NCBI GenBank assembly: GCA_946055125.1
Contig: CAMGFF010000110.1
Coordinates: 1-7,266, forward strand
DNA from: an uncultured Prevotellaceae bacterium
Lineage (GTDB): Bacteria; Bacteroidota; Bacteroidia; Bacteroidales; Muribaculaceae
DNA: 7,266 nt
Direction of reading: 5' to 3'
Below the pieces are notes generated by a model. It did no database searches, was not told the DNA's origin, and saw only the letters and a list, made by a program, of their open reading frames with translations. How positions within the stretch are numbered: position 1 is the stretch's first letter; every line of letters begins with the position of its first letter. Shown here in pieces: positions 5,027 to 7,266 of the stretch. The position numbers and the translations under genes are program-made.

Positions 5027-7266
5027 TTAGAATGTCACCTGCAGGCCAAGAGTGAGCTGGCGGGTCGAGGGATATTGACCGGTATCATTACCCTGGTTCC
5101 ACACTCCGCAAATGATGTCGGGGTCGTAGCCCTTATACTTAGTGATGGTGAGCAGGTTCTGGCCACTCACATAGGCACGCAGCTTGCGCACATAAATCTT
5201 CTTCGTGAGCTCCTCGGGGAAGGTGTAGCCAAGCTGAATGTTCTTCAGGCGCAGGAACGAGCCATCCTCAAGGAAGCGGTCCACATTGGAGAGGTTGTTG
5301 TCGGTGGAGCTGGCATACATGCGCGGGTACTCGGTCGAGGGGTTGTCCCACGTCCAGGGTGTCACGTCGGCGGGGAGGTTGTCCACAGTGAATGCGAGTG
5401 TGGCATAGCGCACGTCGTTGAATATCTTGTTGCCCTGCTTGCCGGCCCAGAACATATTGAAGTCGATGCCCTTCCACGAGCAGGAGAAATTCAGTCCATA
5501 CTCAAACTTGGGCAGCGGGCTGCCGCACCACACGCGGTCATCGTTGTTAATCTGGCCGTCGCCATTGGCGTCGATGTAGCGCATATCGCCGGGCTTGGCG
5601 TTGGGCTGAATGAGCTTCACGGTGCCGTCGGGCAGCGTGGTGGTGTGCTCAAACACCTCGTCCATGCTCTGGAACACGCCATCGCTCTGAATCATGTAGA
5701 AGTCGCCTATGGAGCGTCCCACCTCCGAGCGGTTGATGTTGTTCACACCTGCCTCATAGTAGGTGTCGCCAAGGCGCAGCACCTTGTTGCGCACGGTGGA
5801 TATGTTGGCCGACACTGAGTAGTTGAAGTCGCCCACCTGGTCGCGCCAGCCTATCATGAACTCAATGCCTCGGTTGCGCATCTCGCCATAGTTGGTCCAC
5901 ATCGACGACACGCCGGTGACCCACGCGGTCTTGATGTTGAAGAGCAGGTCGGTCGACTTGGAGTCGAACCACTCCACCGAGCCGAAGAGGCGGCTGTTGA
6001 GCAAGTCTAAGTCAACTCCCACATTGGTAGTGGTCTTTGTTTCCCAGCCAAGGTTCACATTCACGCGCGAGGCCTGAGTGGCTCCCTGGTGCATGGTCTC
6101 GTTGCTTGTGGGGCCGAAGATTGCCCAGTAGCCCTCATACGGACCGGTGTGGTCGATGTCGGGGATATAGTCGTAGTTGCCCAGGGCCTGCATGTCGCCA
6201 ATCTTACCCCAGCTGCCGCGCAGCTTCAGGTTGTTCACCACGGGGCGAACCGACTCAAAGAACTTCTCCTCCGAGATTTTCCAGCCAAGCGATGCCGAGG
6301 GGAAGTTACCACGGCGGTTGTTGGGGCCAAACTTCGAGCAACCATCGCTGCGGAAGTTGAACTGCACCAAGTAGCGGCCATCGTAGTTATAGTCGAGGCG
6401 GCCAAGATAGGACACCATGCGGCGCTCCTGCGATGAGCCCCACATATTGTTCATAGTGCCCACGAGGTCGATTTGCTCCAGGCCGTCGACCTTCTGGTTG
6501 TAGCCCTGCGCACGCAGGTAGTGCCAGTTGACTTTCTCGGTGGTGTAACCCACAAGTGCGCTCACATTGTGCTTGCCGAAGCTCTGAGCATAGTTGAGCG
6601 TGTTCTCGATGATGAGGGTGGCACGCTCATCGCGCACGTCGTCGAGCACATTGTCGTAGCGCTGCTCGCCCGATGCCATGCGCATGGTGTAGCAGTGGTT
6701 GAACGTCTTGGTGCGGCCAAACCATGCATCCACACCGAAGTTGAACTTATAGGTGAAATAGTTGAAGAGCTTGAGCTCGGCAGTGACGTTGCCTATCACG
6801 CGGTCGTTCACCTGGTTGTTGCGCACCGACTTCTGGTTGGCCACGGGGTTGGAGGCATAGGTGGGGAAATCGGCGCTGCCGTAGCCGAAACCGCCCTTGT
6901 GCGAAGGCTCATCGGGGTCATACACCGGAATGACCGACGGCATGGAGAGCGCATTGGAGAATGAGCCGCCATTGGTGGTCATGTTGTCGGTGTGCTGGAA
7001 GGTGAGGTTCTCGGCAATCTTGAAGTTGCCAAAGGTGGCGTCGCTGTTGATGCGGGCGGTGAAGCGCTCATACTCCGGGCCGGCGAGCACGCCCGTCTGG
7101 CTGAAGTAGCCGGCGCCCACGGCCATGTTCACGTTGTCGCTTCCCTGAGGGGACAGGAGGTTGTGGTCGTGAGTGTGTCCCACCTGGAACACGGCCTGCT
7201 GCCAGTCGGGATTGGGAAGCATCGGGCGTTTCTCAGTTCCGGCGGCCGGCCATGCGGTGGTGGGAT
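5027..7266 (-). CDS. SusC-family TonB-dependent outer-membrane transporter, C-terminal part (5' end outside window)
   Basis: This is the barrel portion of a SusC/RagA-type TonB-dependent transporter, which imports glycan oligosaccharides across the outer membrane with its SusD partner as lid. The frame stays open to the window edge: 14 whole codons precede the Met at 7222, so that Met is internal and about 745 residues are visible. SusC proteins usually run to about 1000 residues, so the signal peptide, the N-terminal carboxypeptidase-like domain and most or all of the plug lie outside. Numbered from that Met, family signatures are DWQQAVFQVGHTHDHN (6-21), FPSASLGWKISEEKFF (307-322), LKLRGSWGKIGD (332-343), PGDMRYIDANGDG (544-556), GNKIFND (597-603) and YVSGQNLLTITKYKGYDPD (684-702). 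It ends in an aromatic residue (LGLQVTF), as expected for a barrel recognised by the BAM complex. An EF-hand-like loop lies at 551-562. Its stop is 56 bases before susD, consistent with one operon. The family is certain; the substrate is unknown. Confidence 0.97.
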   Translation of the reverse strand, partial: PTTAWPAAGTEKRPMLPNPDWQQAVFQVGHTHDHNLLSPQGSDNVNMAVGAGYFSQTGVLAGPEYERFTARINSDATFGNFKIAENLTFQHTDNMTTNGGSFSNALSMPSVIPVYDPDEPSHKGGFGYGSADFPTYASNPVANQKSVRNNQVNDRVIGNVTAELKLFNYFTYKFNFGVDAWFGRTKTFNHCYTMRMASGEQRYDNVLDDVRDERATLIIENTLNYAQSFGKHNVSALVGYTTEKVNWHYLRAQGYNQKVDGLEQIDLVGTMNNMWGSSQERRMVSYLGRLDYNYDGRYLVQFNFRSDGCSKFGPNNRRGNFPSASLGWKISEEKFFESVRPVVNNLKLRGSWGKIGDMQALGNYDYIPDIDHTGPYEGYWAIFGPTSNETMHQGATQASRVNVNLGWETKTTTNVGVDLDLLNSRLFGSVEWFDSKSTDLLFNIKTAWVTGVSSMWTNYGEMRNRGIEFMIGWRDQVGDFNYSVSANISTVRNKVLRLGDTYYEAGVNNINRSEVGRSIGDFYMIQSDGVFQSMDEVFEHTTTLPDGTVKLIQPNAKPGDMRYIDANGDGQINNDDRVWCGSPLPKFEYGLNFSCSWKGIDFNMFWAGKQGNKIFNDVRYATLAFTVDNLPADVTPWTWDNPSTEYPRMYASSTDNNLSNVDRFLEDGSFLRLKNIQLGYTFPEELTKKIYVRKLRAYVSGQNLLTITKYKGYDPDIICGVWNQGNDTGQYPSTRQLTLGLQVTF
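5537..5572 (-). other. EF-hand-like Ca2+-binding loop in the SusC barrel protein
   Basis: This segment encodes DANGDGQINNDD, with Asp, Asn, Asp, Asn and Asp at positions 1, 3, 5, 9 and 12, Gly at 6 and Ile at 8. That is the ligand spacing of an EF-hand or dockerin-type calcium loop. Similar D-x-N-x-D-G segments are common at this place in SusC-family proteins, just before the conserved G-x-P-x-P-x-F/Y strand, here GSPLPKFEYG. Calcium binding is inferred from the motif only. Confidence 0.6.

Noticed and set aside
4994..5818. Plus-strand reading frame of 274 codons opposite susC
   Set aside because: It is antisense to well-conserved SusC barrel sequence and has no recognisable motif. It starts in the susC-susD spacer, but no supporting promoter was seen.
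7220..7222. Met at 7222 as the start of susC
   Set aside because: The frame continues open upstream to the window edge with SusC-like sequence, and no signal peptide follows this Met, so it is internal.

Overview
The window is a fragment of a polysaccharide utilization locus (PUL) from the Bacteroidota, most likely order Bacteroidales. The basis is a SusC/SusD pair, lipoprotein signal peptides, start codons with AT-rich leaders and no Shine-Dalgarno sequence, and a protein ending in a domain resembling the type IX secretion sorting signal. The fairly GC-rich coding sequence and the FG-GAP/Fn3 protein would fit Muribaculaceae or Prevotellaceae, but the genus cannot be fixed from this sequence.

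All four genes lie on the minus strand, so transcription runs from high to low coordinates. First is the C-terminal part of a SusC-family TonB-dependent outer-membrane transporter (7266 to 5027, 5' end outside the window). Next is a full SusD-family glycan-binding lipoprotein (4970 to 3390), then a lipoprotein with a GH43-like five-bladed propeller fold (3347 to 2220). The spacings are 56 and 42 bases, so these three very probably form one operon. A 140-base gap follows, carrying a strong hairpin plus U-tract (intrinsic terminator or attenuator). Last is a secreted FG-GAP/VCBS repeat protein with an Fn3-like domain and a C-terminal sorting-like domain (2079 to 106). A nested hairpin follows it.

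The likely joint role is capture and import of a glycan at the cell surface. SusD and the GH43-like lipoprotein would bind or trim the glycan, and SusC would import it with TonB energy. The FG-GAP protein may be a further secreted or surface-attached binding or adhesion factor. The substrate cannot be read from the sequence.

Two points stand out. The GH43-like protein seems to lack all three canonical catalytic acids while keeping the fold signatures, and it sits where surface glycan-binding proteins usually sit. The hairpin before the last gene has two mutually exclusive pairings, which suggests attenuation between the import genes and the FG-GAP gene. No wholly new system is evident. No gene-free stretch exceeds 300 bases, and no tRNA, rRNA, CRISPR array or insertion sequence was seen.
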